Origin: Vicugna pacos | Lineage: Eukaryota > Chordata > Mammalia > Artiodactyla > Camelidae | DNA length: 64,000 nt | Direction: 5' to 3' | NCBI RefSeq assembly: GCF_048564905.1 | Contig: NC_133016.1 | Location: 7,262,001 to 7,326,000 of the forward strand | Shown: piece after piece, positions 1-11,135 of the stretch | Position numbering within the stretch: the first letter of the stretch is position 1 | Layout of the letters: each line of letters opens with the position of its first letter | Notes under the pieces: model-generated | What the model saw: the letters and a program-made list of their open reading frames with translations, nothing else | What the model was told of the DNA's origin: nothing | Database searches by the model: none | Made by a program: the position numbers and the translations under genes

Positions 1-831
1 GATTTTCTGTAAGTCTGCATAGGCCCCCAAGATACAGTACAGTATGGTTCTGCCCCCTGTGTATTTTTTTGTGTTGTTCTTGAAAGTTTTCAACTTTCTA
101 AATGAAATATCCTTCTTAATTCCTTTAAGGGAATATAAACTATTTTCTACATATGATGACCTTCCTCATTTATAAGTATTTTCATTTAAATATATTACTT
201 TTATGTTCTTTGTCATTTACATTTATTTTTCATGACCGTTATATTTCACTCTGAGAATTTTTTAAGATCTGATGATGATGAACCAGAGTCGTTAAGGGGC
301 AGCTAACACGTTGACTCCCAACAACTATCAAGGTGTGTCCATATTAGACTCCAATGCCCACCCTGCTGTAGTGAAGTGAAAAATTAGTGCATAACACAAT
401 TGGATGGCTTCACTGGTTTTATGTAGTGAATTGCTCTGAAGATGAATATTACCAAGCCAGGAAATTCTTACTTGATTTTCAGGAAAAAATGTCCACAAAG
501 GGGCAAATACCAATTTGGTGACTAAATAAGGAGAAAACATTCTGAAAACAAGAATAAAGAATTACTAGACTCTTTATCATGTCTTTAATCTGTGACATTT
601 TCGCCAGCATTGGAGACAGAATGAATGTAGAATGGATGTAACAACTGACAAGAAGAATGGATAATTCTCAGACATAGAGACTCAAAATTGGGCATTCCCT
701 CCCTGCAATGTGTTAGATGCATACGTACTCATTGGGGGTTAACTTTGTAGTGGGTCAGATTAGCATTCGGGACACAAGATAAAAAGAATTATTTCCTAAC
801 AGAAAGAAAAAATATGAGTCAAGTGGTGAGA

Positions 832-955
832 CTCGCAGAAGCAGCCGCACTGAACAGGCTTATTTCTGCGGCGCGCGGTCAAACTGCACGGTATGAACAC
901 AGGAAGGGGATCGCTACGCCAGGCAAACGAAGAGAAGCATGGCGGCTACGGACAG
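832..955. other. CpG-rich patch
   Basis: About a dozen CpG dinucleotides lie in roughly 120 bases, including the run 'gcggcgcgcgg' near 868, while the flanking kilobases are nearly CpG-free. It is too short for a classical CpG island. It could be a small unmethylated regulatory element or a GC-converted patch. No exon or promoter is recognised. Confidence 0.5.
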
Positions 956-1164
956 GAAGTGGTGTTTGAACAGAAATTGGAAAGCTGTGCAGTACGTTCC
1001 CCGGCATGCATTACAGGAATATTTTCTATTCAGAAAGAGCCACGTGTGCAAATGCACCGAGGACAGAGAGCAGCACTGTTAGGAGTGTGCCCTGAGATGA
1101 GTGAGGAACAGACGATGGGGCAGCAACACAGACCTATTCATGCAGGGACTTGGCTACATGCTTT

Positions 1165-1255
1165 GCATGCATTAGCCTCTTTAATTCTAGCAATAATTCT
1201 ATGAAATCAGAACCAACTTTACTTCCATTTGCAGCAAGGCAAAAAAGCTGAAATA
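1165..1255 (-). repeat. Possible MIR SINE remnant
   Basis: The order of words resembling 'ctctttaattctagcaataa', 'ttctatgaaatcag' and 'acttccatttgcagca' follows the antisense MIR core ('catttaatcctcacaacaac...tatgagg...ccattttacag'). Divergence is high and the match is short, so chance similarity is possible. Confidence 0.3.
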
Positions 1256-1427
1256 TAGATATTGAAGTCCTGAAACTCTAACCTGAATCGTGAAACTTTT
1301 TGTCTGACAATGAAATAAGCAAGTTTTGTTTTCTCCTTTCCCCATGAAGGGATGACGGTAAGAAGTTTAGGCTTTGACAGTTACATGTGGTCCTCCCATT
1401 TGTACATTTATGTTGCAACTTCTGTCT

Positions 1428-1472
1428 TTCCTCCTCCTCCACTTCCTCCTCCTCTTTCTTCTTCCCTTTAGG
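1428..1472. repeat. Polypyrimidine (TCC/CTT)-rich tract
   Basis: A nearly uninterrupted C/T run with mirror-like 'tcctcctcc' and 'ttcctcctcctc' words. Such tracts can form triplex DNA; here it is only a low-complexity feature. Confidence 0.75.
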
Positions 1473-2659
1473 ACTGTAAAAAACATTTTTAGGTCACAGG
1501 ATGGACCATAATAAGCCATTTGGCCGGGGAGCTCCAGTTTGCCGAGGGTAGCCTGGGAGGATTTTGAGGTGAGGAAAGAGAAGATGCAGATTACGACCTA
1601 ATTATACAATTAGGGCTGCAATGTGGAAGGCTATACTGGAAGCAGAAGAAATCTGCAGGCGACACAAACTGTCCTGGTTGGATACTGTGATGTCAGAATG
1701 GAGAGAAAGTGGAATCGAGAGTCCTTAATTGTTCATTGTTGGCAGGATGTGAATAAGAGGGGAAAAAACGGTATAAGTCATACACTTCTGGGCTGGACAC
1801 GTTGGTAGATGAAGTGTGGACGGTGAGGTTTAGTTTTCCTACAGACATTCCAATCCTTTTCCTCTACAGAGCAGAATTTGGCTTACCCAGTTTTCTTTGC
1901 CCCAGAATTCAGCACAGTTTCTGACAAGTAGCTTGTATTTAGTTAAAGTCTTGTGACTAAGACATGAATGGATGAGTGAGTGAATGCTTTCTTCCCTAAG
2001 CGGGAAAAATTCAATGATTATTCTCAATAAAGAGAATTGGGGGTAAAAATTAAATGATTATTCTGAAAGAGAACGCCTAACAAAAATGAAAACTGCAAAA
2101 TGTAAGGTTATGATATCAATATCTTTTATCTAACCCATGCTCTGGGTCTTTAGTGTAAAGAAAATGAACTTAGCTATGACAAAGAGAAATGCACTCGAGT
2201 TTAGATCAAAATGACAATTTTCAGTTGGAGAAGGACTTAGATAAAGTATCGCATGGCAGCCTTTTCTGATCCACACTTGACACCAGGTTAAGAGATGATT
2301 AAATAGCGCAGGGAACGTAGCTGACTGAGAGTTAGGAAGGAAGTGGGTAATTCAGTGGAGTACGTCACAAAGCACCCGTCACAGCCCCCACGCTAGGTTG
2401 ACAGGACAGGTGAGGAGAGAGCTGAGTGCACATGAATTTACTGGTCAGAGACCCTGTCAACATTTTAATTTATTCCACAGATACTCTTGTTATTCACCTT
2501 ATGTATGTAAACATGAAACCTAGAAATTTATTAAAACTTGTGTCAGTCTTTAAGGTTTTTTTTTAAACTCACTAAATTCTCTCTGTTTGGGGTAGCATCC
2601 ACTTTACTTTTTATTATGATTCAGTTTAAAATTCATTTTGTGTAGTAGTTCTACATAAT

Positions 2660-2916
2660 AACTAATCATGCTTTACACATTACTGTATGTGAAGCTGGTA
2701 AGCAGCAAGGACCTACCGTATAGCACAGGGAACTATATTCAATCTCCCGTAATGAACCGTAATGGAAAAGAAACTGAAAAAATATATATATGCATGCATA
2801 TGTACACCTGAATCGCCTGGCTGTCCACCTGAAACTAACATTGTAAATCGACTCTACTTCAATAAAAAATAAGAATAATAATAAAAGAAGAGTGAAAGAA
2901 AACTAATCATGCTTTA
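2660..2916 (+). mobile_element. Severely 5'-truncated LINE-1 3' end with intact target-site duplication
   Basis: The core 2676-2900 holds only the last ~225 bases of a cetartiodactyl-type L1 3' UTR: 'tatagcacagggaactata', 'acctgaaactaacattgtaa' and a terminal 'cttcaataaaaaataa' followed by an A-rich tail. It is flanked by perfect 16-bp direct repeats 'aactaatcatgcttta' at 2660-2675 and 2901-2916. L1 similarity starts immediately after the left copy. This is the signature of target-primed reverse transcription with very short cDNA. It contains no coding part. The unmutated target-site duplication suggests moderate to young age. Confidence 0.9.
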
Positions 2917-3174
2917 AATGTGGGCTCCTTAAATGCGACTGTGCTTGCTGCAAAACTGTGAGACCAGTTGCTTTTAGTCTCCAAATCTGAGGAGTTGGAT
3001 TGATTTTTCGCCTGTTTTCAGGTTTGACACATTATGACTAATTTTCTGGATTCATGTACCAGGAATTAATTGAGATCCTGCCAGCTGACAGGCACCATTC
3101 TGCATGGGGGCGTTACGTTTATGAACAGGATAAGGGTAAACAAGAGCTCTGATCCCATGGGTCTTATGACCCCC
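2917..3174. other. Short unique stretch, possible ancient LINE trace
   Basis: No gene. Words near 3055-3165 ('caggcaccattctgcatggg', 'tgatcccatgggtct') vaguely resemble an L2/L3-type 3' region, but the match is too weak to call. Confidence 0.35.
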
Positions 3175-3330
3175 AGAGTGACCAATGTGGTAGCCGCTAG
3201 CCACATATGTCTATTTAAATTTAAATTAATTGAAACTAAATAAGGTTAAACATTTGCTTCCTCAGTCCTACCACATTTCAAGTGCTCAATAACCACACAT
3301 AGCAAGTGGCTATCATGTCCGCTTACCTAC
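3175..3330. mobile_element. MER3-like hAT-Charlie non-autonomous DNA transposon
   Basis: The internal palindromic layout is diagnostic: 'tggtagccgctagccacata' and 'ctatttaaatttaaattaat' on one side, then 'cacatttcaagtgctcaata', 'agtggctatcatgtcc' on the other. This matches the small hAT-Charlie element I know as MER3 (about 209 bp, inverted terminal repeats). It has no coding capacity. The ends are eroded, so neither terminal repeat nor the 8-bp target duplication can be fixed. The exact MER name is from memory. Confidence 0.7.
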
Positions 3331-4849
3331 ACTGTCTCGCTCAACAGTCTTTGTAAACGAGCTCCTCGATGGGGTTGAAGTATGAAGTGTTTCATCCAGG
3401 CTGCTTCCTGGCTGCTCACAAATGGCTTTTGATCCTTTTCTTTGTGTCTGTTTTTATCTCTTTCTTAAATCGTGTTGGTGGAAACAATTAGTTGTCGGAT
3501 GTCCTTAGTTTTTATAACATTCATGTTAAGCTCTTGTAAACCTTTGCAGAGTACAAAATCAATGTTGAGACTTTGTCAGGATTATTTTGCCTGTCTCTTT
3601 TAAGTGAGCTATTGGGTGCCTCTCAAGTCATTCCAGTGAATGTGTGAGAGGAGAAACTAAATCAAAGCCTGAATGTAGAGCAAGGGAGATGAGGGTGATC
3701 ATTAGTAAACCCATAACAGTGAGTCAGGATAAAAGGCTAAATCATTTGAAAAGCAGACAAGCATGAAGATCTAAAGATAAACATTCTGAGAATGTAAACA
3801 ACTTGTTTAGGAAAAAAAAGAAAGAAAGAAAAGGCATATGCCAAAAAATTAAAAAGCCTGGGAGCAGAGACAGATTAATTGGATTCACAGAGAAAAAGGA
3901 ATCACATAGCTGTCATATTCAGTCAAGAGATAAAAATGTTGTTTGGACCTATGATGGGTGGAAAGGCATGACAGCAGCAGAAAGGGCCTGTGCATGTCAG
4001 CACCATCCTTTCAAATCACATGGCTTAGACATAATCACACCAATTTAAAGCAAGTGCCAGTTACATCTTTGGAAAGTGACTATTCGGAGATCTCCATCAC
4101 CCTTAGGTGACACATTCACAGCTTCCAGATAGGGCATTATGTTGAGGGACGTATCATAAATAAGAACAGCACTCCAACATGACTTAAAAAATGCAATAGT
4201 ATTCGCCTACACATAAAGGAGAAATTGTTCCCACTCAAGCAGGACACCAAATAATTGAGGCAGAGAGAATGAAAGTTACGGAGCAATCATCTCGGGAAAG
4301 TGAAACCCCAGCTCGGGAGAGACAATCAAACCGGACGAGCAAGTCAGATTAGCAGGACCCAGAGCAGTCCCTCCCCACTCCTGGTGACCTGCTGAAAGAG
4401 GGGTGGGCTGGAACAGACGCTTGAACGCAACCCCTGATTTATGAAATAACCTCTTTGTTCTAATATTAGCCTTGCTCAGTCTTCAGAATATTATTATGCT
4501 TCTTTCCTTTTCTTCCCAAGGCCTCAAAATTTAAGTACTTTGTGATGCTGGTATATTTTTCACACTGAAGAAATACTGTCAGGTATTTAATGGAGTGCAG
4601 GAAGTCAGGTAACCCACATGTTCTGTCCTGATTTCATATCCCCCGTGGCACTGAGTGTCCATCCTTCAACCCCAGAATCCTCTTTCCGTCCTCCCATCCC
4701 AATCTTCGTTCTGCACATTATGAAAACCCCAGTGGTGGGTCAAAACCTATCCATGTACCCTCATCCACTTTAAAATAATACTTCCTCTGTGGTTTTCTCA
4801 AGCAAAAGCTGCTCATTATCCCTTCCTACTAGTCAGAGTACTGGCCTTC
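3331..4849. other. Unique non-coding DNA
   Basis: No recognisable exon or repeat. Forward frames at 3803-4048 and 4789-4989 have no domain; the first begins in an A/G-rich run and the second runs into the neighbouring LTR. Confidence 0.55.
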
Positions 4850-5437
4850 AACACATGACACCAGCACCTGTGAACACATTGTTACGTGACGGAAAGAGGG
4901 ACCGTGCGGGTATAGTTCACATTAGGGGTCTTACAATAGATTATCCGAGGTTGTCTGGGTGGGCCCAGTCTAACCACTTTAGCCCTTAAAAGCAGAACTT
5001 TCTCCATTTGGAATCAAATCAGAGATATGCAGTAGAAAGAGGAGATTTGAAGCACACATTTTTCTCCAACCACTATTTCTAGAAGTGGCCACGCAGGGTG
5101 CAGGGGTAGAAATGTGGGCAACTTCGAGGAGCAAAGGCTGGCCCTTTGTCAACAACCGACCAAAAAAATGGGGATCTCAATCCTATGAGGATCTCAGCTC
5201 TCCAAAGGCAAGCAACTGAATTGGCCAATGTCCTGAATGCCCTTGATGGCAGATTCATCCCCAGGGCCTCCAGAACGTAGCACTGTCCCTCCAACACATG
5301 GATTTCAGTCTTCTGGGAATCACCGCCAAAGGCTCAGCCGAGCCGCACTGTACCCAGACTTCTGGTTCACAGAGAGTAGGATAAAAGGTGGTCGTTGGTG
5401 GTGGTGATTAGTTATGGAAGCAGGAGAAAGCCGATCC
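4850..5437 (+). mobile_element. Ancient MaLR LTR (MLT1D-like), fossil
   Basis: Sense-strand landmarks in order: 'cctgtgaacacattgttacg', 'attatccgaggttgtctggg', 'gggcccagtctaaccac', 'cagggcctccagaacg', 'ggatttcagtcttctggg', and near the end 'agttatggaagcaggagaaa'. These follow the MLT1D-type LTR of the ERVL-MaLR superfamily. The element is a solitary LTR without internal sequence, heavily diverged, and probably predates the placental radiation. Family naming is from memory. Confidence 0.7.
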
Positions 5438-5638
5438 ACCCTGTGCACCTCCGGCTCTAGAGTTGGGGTGGACACCCTTATTCCCCACTGTTGCTTCAAG
5501 ATCATTCCAGGAAGAATCAGGAACTCCAACCTTTCCTATTTTAATTGCTTTCATTCTTTCCCCTTTATTAACTTTCTGAGTCTTGAAGGGCTGGGAAGTC
5601 TGTGGGACCAGAAGATCTGATAGGATTAAAATATTTGA

Positions 5639-6186
5639 GCAGCACTATTTACAATAGCCAAGACATGGAGACAGCCTAAATGTCCATCAACGGATGACTG
5701 GATAAAGAAGATGTGGTATATTTATACAATGGAATACTATTCAGCCATAAAAACCGACAACATAACGCCATTTGCAGCAACATGGATGCTCCTGGAGAAT
5801 GTCATTCTAAGTGAAGTAAGCCAGAAAGAGAAAGAAAAATACCATATGAGATTGCTCCTATGTGGAATCTAAAAACAAAAACAAAAACAAACAAACAAAG
5901 CATAAATACAAAAGAGAAACAGACTCATAGAATACAAACTTGTGGTTGCCAAGGGTGCGGAGGGTGGGAAGGGATAGACGGGATTTCAAAATTGTAGAAT
6001 AGATAAACAAGATTATACTGTATAGCACAGGGAAATATACACAAGATCTTCTGGTAGCTCACAGAGAAAAAAATGTGGCAATGAATATATATATGTTCAT
6101 GTATAACTGAAAAGTTGTGCTCTATACTGGAATTTGACACAACATTGTAAAATGATTATAAATCAATAAAAAATATTAAAAAAAAA
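5639..6186 (+). mobile_element. Young 5'-truncated LINE-1 3' end (camelid-like)
   Basis: It begins in the C-terminal part of ORF2: the reading 'ALFTIAKTWRQPKCPSTDDW'-type sequence is visible from 'actatttacaatagccaaga', followed by 'ggaatactattcagccataa'. The 3' UTR follows, with 'gtatagcacagggaaatata', 'gctcacagagaaaaaaatgt' and 'tttgacacaacattgtaaaa', and the A-rich end 'caataaaaaatattaaaaa'. Divergence from the remembered consensus looks low. This 3' UTR variant is the best clue to a camelid host. A clean target-site duplication was not found. Confidence 0.9.
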
Positions 6187-7139
6187 TCTGCACAGAAATG
6201 ACATAATTTGGACATGAAAGATTTAGACTTTCCATGAAATTTTTGGAAAAAGGTAGTCTGTGAGGGGTCTCATAAGTTAAGAAAATGCATTTCAATGTAC
6301 ATATGTAAGTTGTATGGAAGGAATGAGTGGTCTGTCCAATGACTTGTTGTGCAAGTGGTGTGAACAGCAGGAGATAAAGCTAAAACCTCACACTCAAATA
6401 TAGGAGAAGCACATTACGACAAAGTGCCTCCTGGACTTTAAAACATATACTGCATAAAATGCGGAGGTTTTTAAATATTTTAAGAGAAAATAAAATTCTC
6501 CCCCAAATTATGTAAGTGAATAGACTCTAGTATGTGTAATTAACTAAAAGATAGACTTTTGAATAGTTGATGTAAGTATTTTTAAAAAGTTAATTCTATG
6601 GAAGAAATATACATATGTATGTATAGACATATATATATATGCAGCTAGTTAACTTACAATTTAAAGTGTATTCTAGAGGCATAAAGACTTCTACAAAAAG
6701 TTAACTGGATAAATGCAAACTTGCATTCAAAAGATTGTATAAAGTATGAAATTCTAAGTATAAAACAAATTAAGAAACTACTATAAAATAATAATTAGCA
6801 AAGGATAAAATTTTGGTATCTAAATAATTCTTAAATCAATAGCGCTAAAATAGAAAAGTAAGATATACAAATACTATTTGTAAATAATTAAAAATAGTAG
6901 TGTTTAAATGACAAGCTTTAAAAATAAAAAATAAAAAAGTAGTGTTTAGTGTACATTTTAGTTATTATGTATATTATTTAGTGTTTATTATGTTAGTTAG
7001 CTGTTAGGTATGTTGTTTAGCATATATTAGTGGGCACTTGCTAAAAGTACATGGTTTATAAGATTATATCAGATTTATGGAAATCGGTTGTCTTGTGAAT
7101 TGCTTATAAAATGCACTTGATTTTCTTGGAAGGCAGATT
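6187..7139. other. Very AT-rich unique DNA
   Basis: Long A/T runs, a short 'acatatgtatgtatagacat' and 'atatatatat' stretch near 6610-6640, and no recognised gene. The material may be decayed repeat but no family can be named. Confidence 0.55.
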
Positions 7140-7350
7140 GAAAACACAGTTTATGAATTTTATAAATCTATGTCTCAACTGACTCTCAAATGTCTAATAT
7201 AAGGAAATAATGGGAAATCCACACAGATTTACGGACACATATATCAAACTAATAAGTAAAACAGAAAAAGTGGAAACAAATTAAATTGCCCAAATTAGAA
7301 TAATGGCCAAAAATGATAGGACATGAAGAAATACAATGTGATTTAAAAAT
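7140..7350 (+). mobile_element. Ancient LINE-1 (L1M) fragment
   Basis: Words in consensus order, 'ataaggaaataatgggaaat', 'cacacagatttacggacaca', 'agtggaaacaaattaaattg' and 'agaaatacaatgtgatttaa', match the late ORF2/3' region of old L1M families ('aaaactggaaacaacctaaatg...'). Highly diverged. Confidence 0.6.
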
Positions 7351-7719
7351 CATATACTTAAAATATTTAATAACATATACCCTCAGTTTTATACCATGTA
7401 TTTATAACATCATATTCTTAAATATGTAATAGTGACTAATTCATCAAGGTGTGCTCCTAGATACTTCTTTAATTTGCTTTTATATTGACAATAAGCATAT
7501 ACCACGTTTGATAAGGATAAAGATAAGTAAATATTAAAGAGAAGAAGAAAGCGATACTGGCATCTGATCCTAGAAGGAGGCCTAGCTGAGTGAGAAAGAC
7601 GTCTTACCTCCCGCCTTATGTACAAAAGAGAATTAATTAGGTAGCAACGTTTTAGCCTTTTGGAAACATAGCCCCAAAAATCCAACTTAATTTTGCTTTC
7701 CTTGAATAGCCAAACTTCA
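7351..7719. other. Unique non-coding DNA
   Basis: AT-rich, with a reverse 91-codon frame at 7410-7685 that shows no domain. No repeat recognised. Confidence 0.5.
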
Positions 7720-8075
7720 CCTTTGTCCTGTGTACCATGTCTTCCTTCCTTCCCCTAACTCTCTAGTCATCAGCTCTCTCTTCTCTCCTCTATTAACTTC
7801 CTCACTGTCTACTCTTGCTTAACCATCTACATTTAAATATGACCATATTTCACCTTTCTGGAAAAAAACTATTATTTAACAGTAATTCCGCCTGCAAATA
7901 CAATTCTTTTTCAACCTCTTTATGTTCAAATTCTTCAAAGATTTGTTAATCTCTTCATCACTTACTAGCTTCCACTTGTACACATCCCATTAGAAGCTGA
8001 CTCTGGCTCATCCTCAAAAGCAAATTCACCACCACCAGTGTTACCACAACCTCAGTGATGTTAAATAGACGTGAT
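7720..8075 (+). mobile_element. Ancient LINE-2 reverse-transcriptase fragment
   Basis: Pyrimidine-rich sequence with 'caaattcttcaaagatttgt', 'gaagctgactctggctcatc' and 'caaattcaccaccaccagtg' tracks the L2 RT segment that in the consensus encodes an 'LLERVV ... [21 protein letters not shown]' motif. No frame remains open. Consistent with an insertion older than placentals. Confidence 0.5.
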
Positions 8076-8309
8076 TGGTTTTTCAAGGAACCATTGCAAA
8101 TTTGTTACTGAAACATAATGTGATTTTATTATTTGTTAAAAATAACTGATTTTTTTTTGGATCTTTTAAATTAATCAGATAAGAAACTATGGTCTGAAAT
8201 TTCAGATAAGGAATTATTGGACTAAGTAAGTTTTCAGGACTAGAGCAACACTAAAAACTATTGCAAAAGTTTTATATAGTCTTTGCATTATTAAACACAA
8301 TTGTATTTA

Positions 8310-8485
8310 TTCTAAACACTATGCATCAGCATATTTCCTAAGTTTCTATCATTTTAACTCATTTCTTTATGTGATGGATTACTACTGCTAGTCCTCATTC
8401 TACCAATGAGATGGCAGAGATAGAGGAGGTAGTTAATTTGCCTGTGGTCACCGGAAAGTAAGAGTTGGAATCAAGCCTTAGCAGC
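8310..8485 (-). repeat. MIR SINE
   Basis: Antisense MIR core in order: 'cattttaactcatttcttta', 'ctcattctaccaatgagatg', 'gcctgtggtcaccggaaagt' and 'agttggaatcaagcc'. The tRNA-derived head lies at the right-hand end. Confidence 0.75.
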
Positions 8486-9514
8486 AATGGGATTTACAAA
8501 GGATGAGGTATATACTTCATGATTTATTTCATATTTAAAATGCACATGTTTTAAAACATAATGCTGATTATTATTATTCCATAAATAATACATAAAGAAT
8601 ATTTAAACCTAAATCACTTGGCTGATGGCACACTGTATTCTGGAAGATAATATAAAGACAGAAAGGAACGGCAGACATAACAAGACATCAAGATGCGTGG
8701 TAGGGAACTTAGCAAAAATTTACAGTGAAGTCATGATTGAATTTGAAGCCTTTACTTGAAAAACTAAGGTAAATTTACTGAGCAAATGTGCTGATATTTA
8801 AAAGGAAAAGTGAATAAAAGGTTTTGCCCTGAATGAAAGAAAAGCCATTTTACCTATGTTTTCTGTTCTTTTACCACCTTTTTTCGTTGTGCCTACGAAT
8901 AAGCCCCGGGGGTTACTACCCTACACGCATCAGTGAACATAGCGGCCACCATAAAAGGCAGTTGCCGAGCCAGAGCACTGGATGTCAACACCTTTATTAA
9001 TCATCAGCCAGAGGAAGTCAAGGGCACAGGGATGACAACAAGGGCAGATAATGGCACAAGATAAGACAAAAGGGAACAGGAAGCCCTGTACAGGAAAGCG
9101 TTTTTGTTAGTAAGATTCAGCACTTCATCAGGCAATTTTTGAAAGAAAGGCAAAAGTCCAAGACGTGGCCTCGGGGAAGTTTCTTTTGGACAATGTGGGC
9201 TTGAGTACTGGGGGGCATGTTTTGAGTTTGGCAAGAGGATGAATGAGGGGAGAGGGAGGGCAAAAGGAGGACGCAGCAAAGACAACCTCAGGCTTTGACG
9301 GCACAAGAAATGTGTGGGAGCGTGAGAAGCATGATCTTTAATTTTTGTTTTCCTTTTTCATTATACTTTCCAGTAAACAGCAAGAGTCAGTAATAAATGG
9401 ACCATCAGCAGCCAAGAAAACGTTAAAAAGAACAGGAAGAGGGTAAAAAGTTGCTCATGGTGATCACGTGTGCAAACTGTCAAGTGACATTGCTGAAGCA
9501 TGGGGTAGGCTGAG
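8486..9514. other. Unique non-coding DNA
   Basis: No gene recognised. A 100-codon reverse frame at 9004-9306 is proline/serine/leucine-rich with no domain; its reverse-strand AATAAA near 8995 has no adjacent poly-T tract, so a processed pseudogene is not supported. A purine-rich run lies at about 9240-9275. Confidence 0.5.
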
Positions 9515-9695
9515 TTCACGTTTTAAAGACATTGCCACAGTTTTCCAAAGTGCTTTTATCAACTTATTGCACCAATTCTATACTAGATTTCAGTTAGACC
9601 ACGTGCTTGACAACACCTGGTATTTTTCATCCTGTACTGTGGCCTTCCTGACGGGAGTATACAGAGAAATCCAAATGCAGTTGTAACCTTGAGGC
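9515..9695 (-). mobile_element. Ancient LINE-1 (L1M) fragment, reverse
   Basis: Words 'ccacagttttccaaagtgct', 'ttgcaccaattctatactag' and 'gacaacacctggtatttttc' match the antisense of the L1M segment that reads 'actgttttccaaagtggttg...ccaacacttggtatt' in reverse orientation. Confidence 0.6.
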
Positions 9696-10437
9696 CTAAT
9701 AACATCAGGCAGCTTTTCATAAGTGTAGTGCACATTTGGATTTCTCTTTTCTGTCTATTTTCTTACTAATTTGTAGGAGTTCTAAAATTTTAAATATACA
9801 TGTGAAATTACAGAGGTACAGATAAAACTTTCATCTTTTATGTTATCTTCAAATGATTTCTTACAATAATGAAAAGGGCACTTTCAGAGTTGAGGACAGA
9901 ATTTGAGACTCAAAAATATCTATAGACTTAAAAAATTTAGTATAACCAACAAGAGAATAAATAATCATGAATGAAAAATCGAAGTACTGAAAATAGAATG
10001 TCTTGCAATAATTAACTGAATACAGATGAGAATGACAAATTTTATGGCTGCTAATGGCCATATATATAAATTTTTAAATTGAACATATAGATATTTATGG
10101 CTTCTATTTGCAGAATTGAATAAATGGAAAAGAAAAAATATTCAGAGATATAATTCATGGAAAATTCCCTGGAGTAGAGGAATAACTAAATTAAATATAT
10201 ATATATGCTTTTCATATTCCAGGAAAATTTGATATAGAACAATTATGTCAACTATATTTTATGGTTATTTACCCTCCAGGAAAAAGAAACAAATCTTCAG
10301 GGATTCAAACAGTGAAAATAAGTCATCCACAAGAGGAGGAAGTTAGGCTGGACTGAAACTAACTATACTAATTAGCCACAGTAATCCCAGTGCAAATAGA
10401 GGGCAGAGCAAAATCAACGTTCTAAAAAAAAAAAATG
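9696..10437. other. AT-rich unique DNA
   Basis: No gene. An (AT) run lies at about 10194-10206, and a short A-run sits just left of the next L1. Confidence 0.5.
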
Positions 10438-11135
10438 TGTGATCCACTATGGAGAACAGTATGGAGGTTCCTTAAAAAACTAAAAATACAGTTACCACAT
10501 TATCTAGCAACCCGACTTCTGGGCATACATCCAGAGAAAACTCTAATTCAAAAAGATACATGCACCCCAATGTTCACAGCAGCACTGTTTACAATCGCCA
10601 AGACATGGAAGCAACCTAAATGTCCATCAACAGATGACTGGATAAAGAAGATGTGGTATCTATACGTACAATGGAATACAACTCAGCCGTAAAAAAAGAA
10701 TGAAAGACTGCCATTTGCAGCAACACAGATGGACCTAGAGATTATCATATTAAGTGAACTAAGTCAGACAGAGAAAGACAAATATCATATGATATCACTT
10801 ATATGTAGAATCTTTAAAAAAATGATACAAATGACTTATTTATAGAACAGAAATAGACTGAGACATGAAAAACAAACTTATGGTTACCAAGGGGGAAAAA
10901 GTGGGGGAGGGATAAATTAGGAGTTTGGGATTAACATACACACACTATATATATAAAATAAACAGCAAGGTCCTACTGTAGCTCAGGGAACTATACTCAA
11001 TATCTTATAATAACCTATAATGGAAAAGAATCTGAAAATGAATAGATTTATATATTTATAACTGAATCATTTTGCTGTGGCAACTGAAACTAACACAGCA
11101 TTGTAAATTAACTATAATTAAGAAAACATGTGATC
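10431..11135 (+). mobile_element. 5'-truncated LINE-1 3' end, 0.7 kb
   Basis: The first ~255 bases encode an L1 ORF2 C-terminus in one open frame (10435-10692): 'DPLWRTVWRFLKKLKI', 'LGIHPEKTLIQKDTCTPMF', 'KTWKQPKCPSTDDWIKKMW'. The 3' part gives 'gacagagaaagacaaatatc', 'ttatggttaccaaggggga', 'cagcaaggtcctactgtag' and the terminal 'taacacagcattgtaaatta'. Imperfect flanking direct repeats at 10431-10444 and 11122-11135 (11 of 14 match, sharing 'tgtgatc') look like an aged target-site duplication. Older than the element at 5639, since its 3' UTR is more diverged. Confidence 0.88.

Larger units (their letters stand above)
1..2659. other. Unique non-coding DNA, no gene seen
   Basis: AT-rich mammalian DNA with no recognised exon, RNA gene or clear repeat over most of its length. 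The two longest frames (893-1204 forward, 328-540 reverse) lack any known domain and have no convincing splice context. Local exceptions are a CpG cluster near 832-955, a possible MIR remnant near 1165-1255 and a pyrimidine-rich run at about 1428-1472. The part from 1480 to 2650 shows nothing I can name. Confidence 0.6.

Noticed and set aside
9004-9306. Processed-pseudogene-like reverse frame with AATAAA
   Set aside because: No poly-T tract lies beyond the signal, and the peptide resembles nothing known.
10435-10692. 85-codon frame with clear protein similarity
   Set aside because: The similarity is to the L1 ORF2 C-terminus; the frame is a truncated retrotransposon relic, not a host gene.
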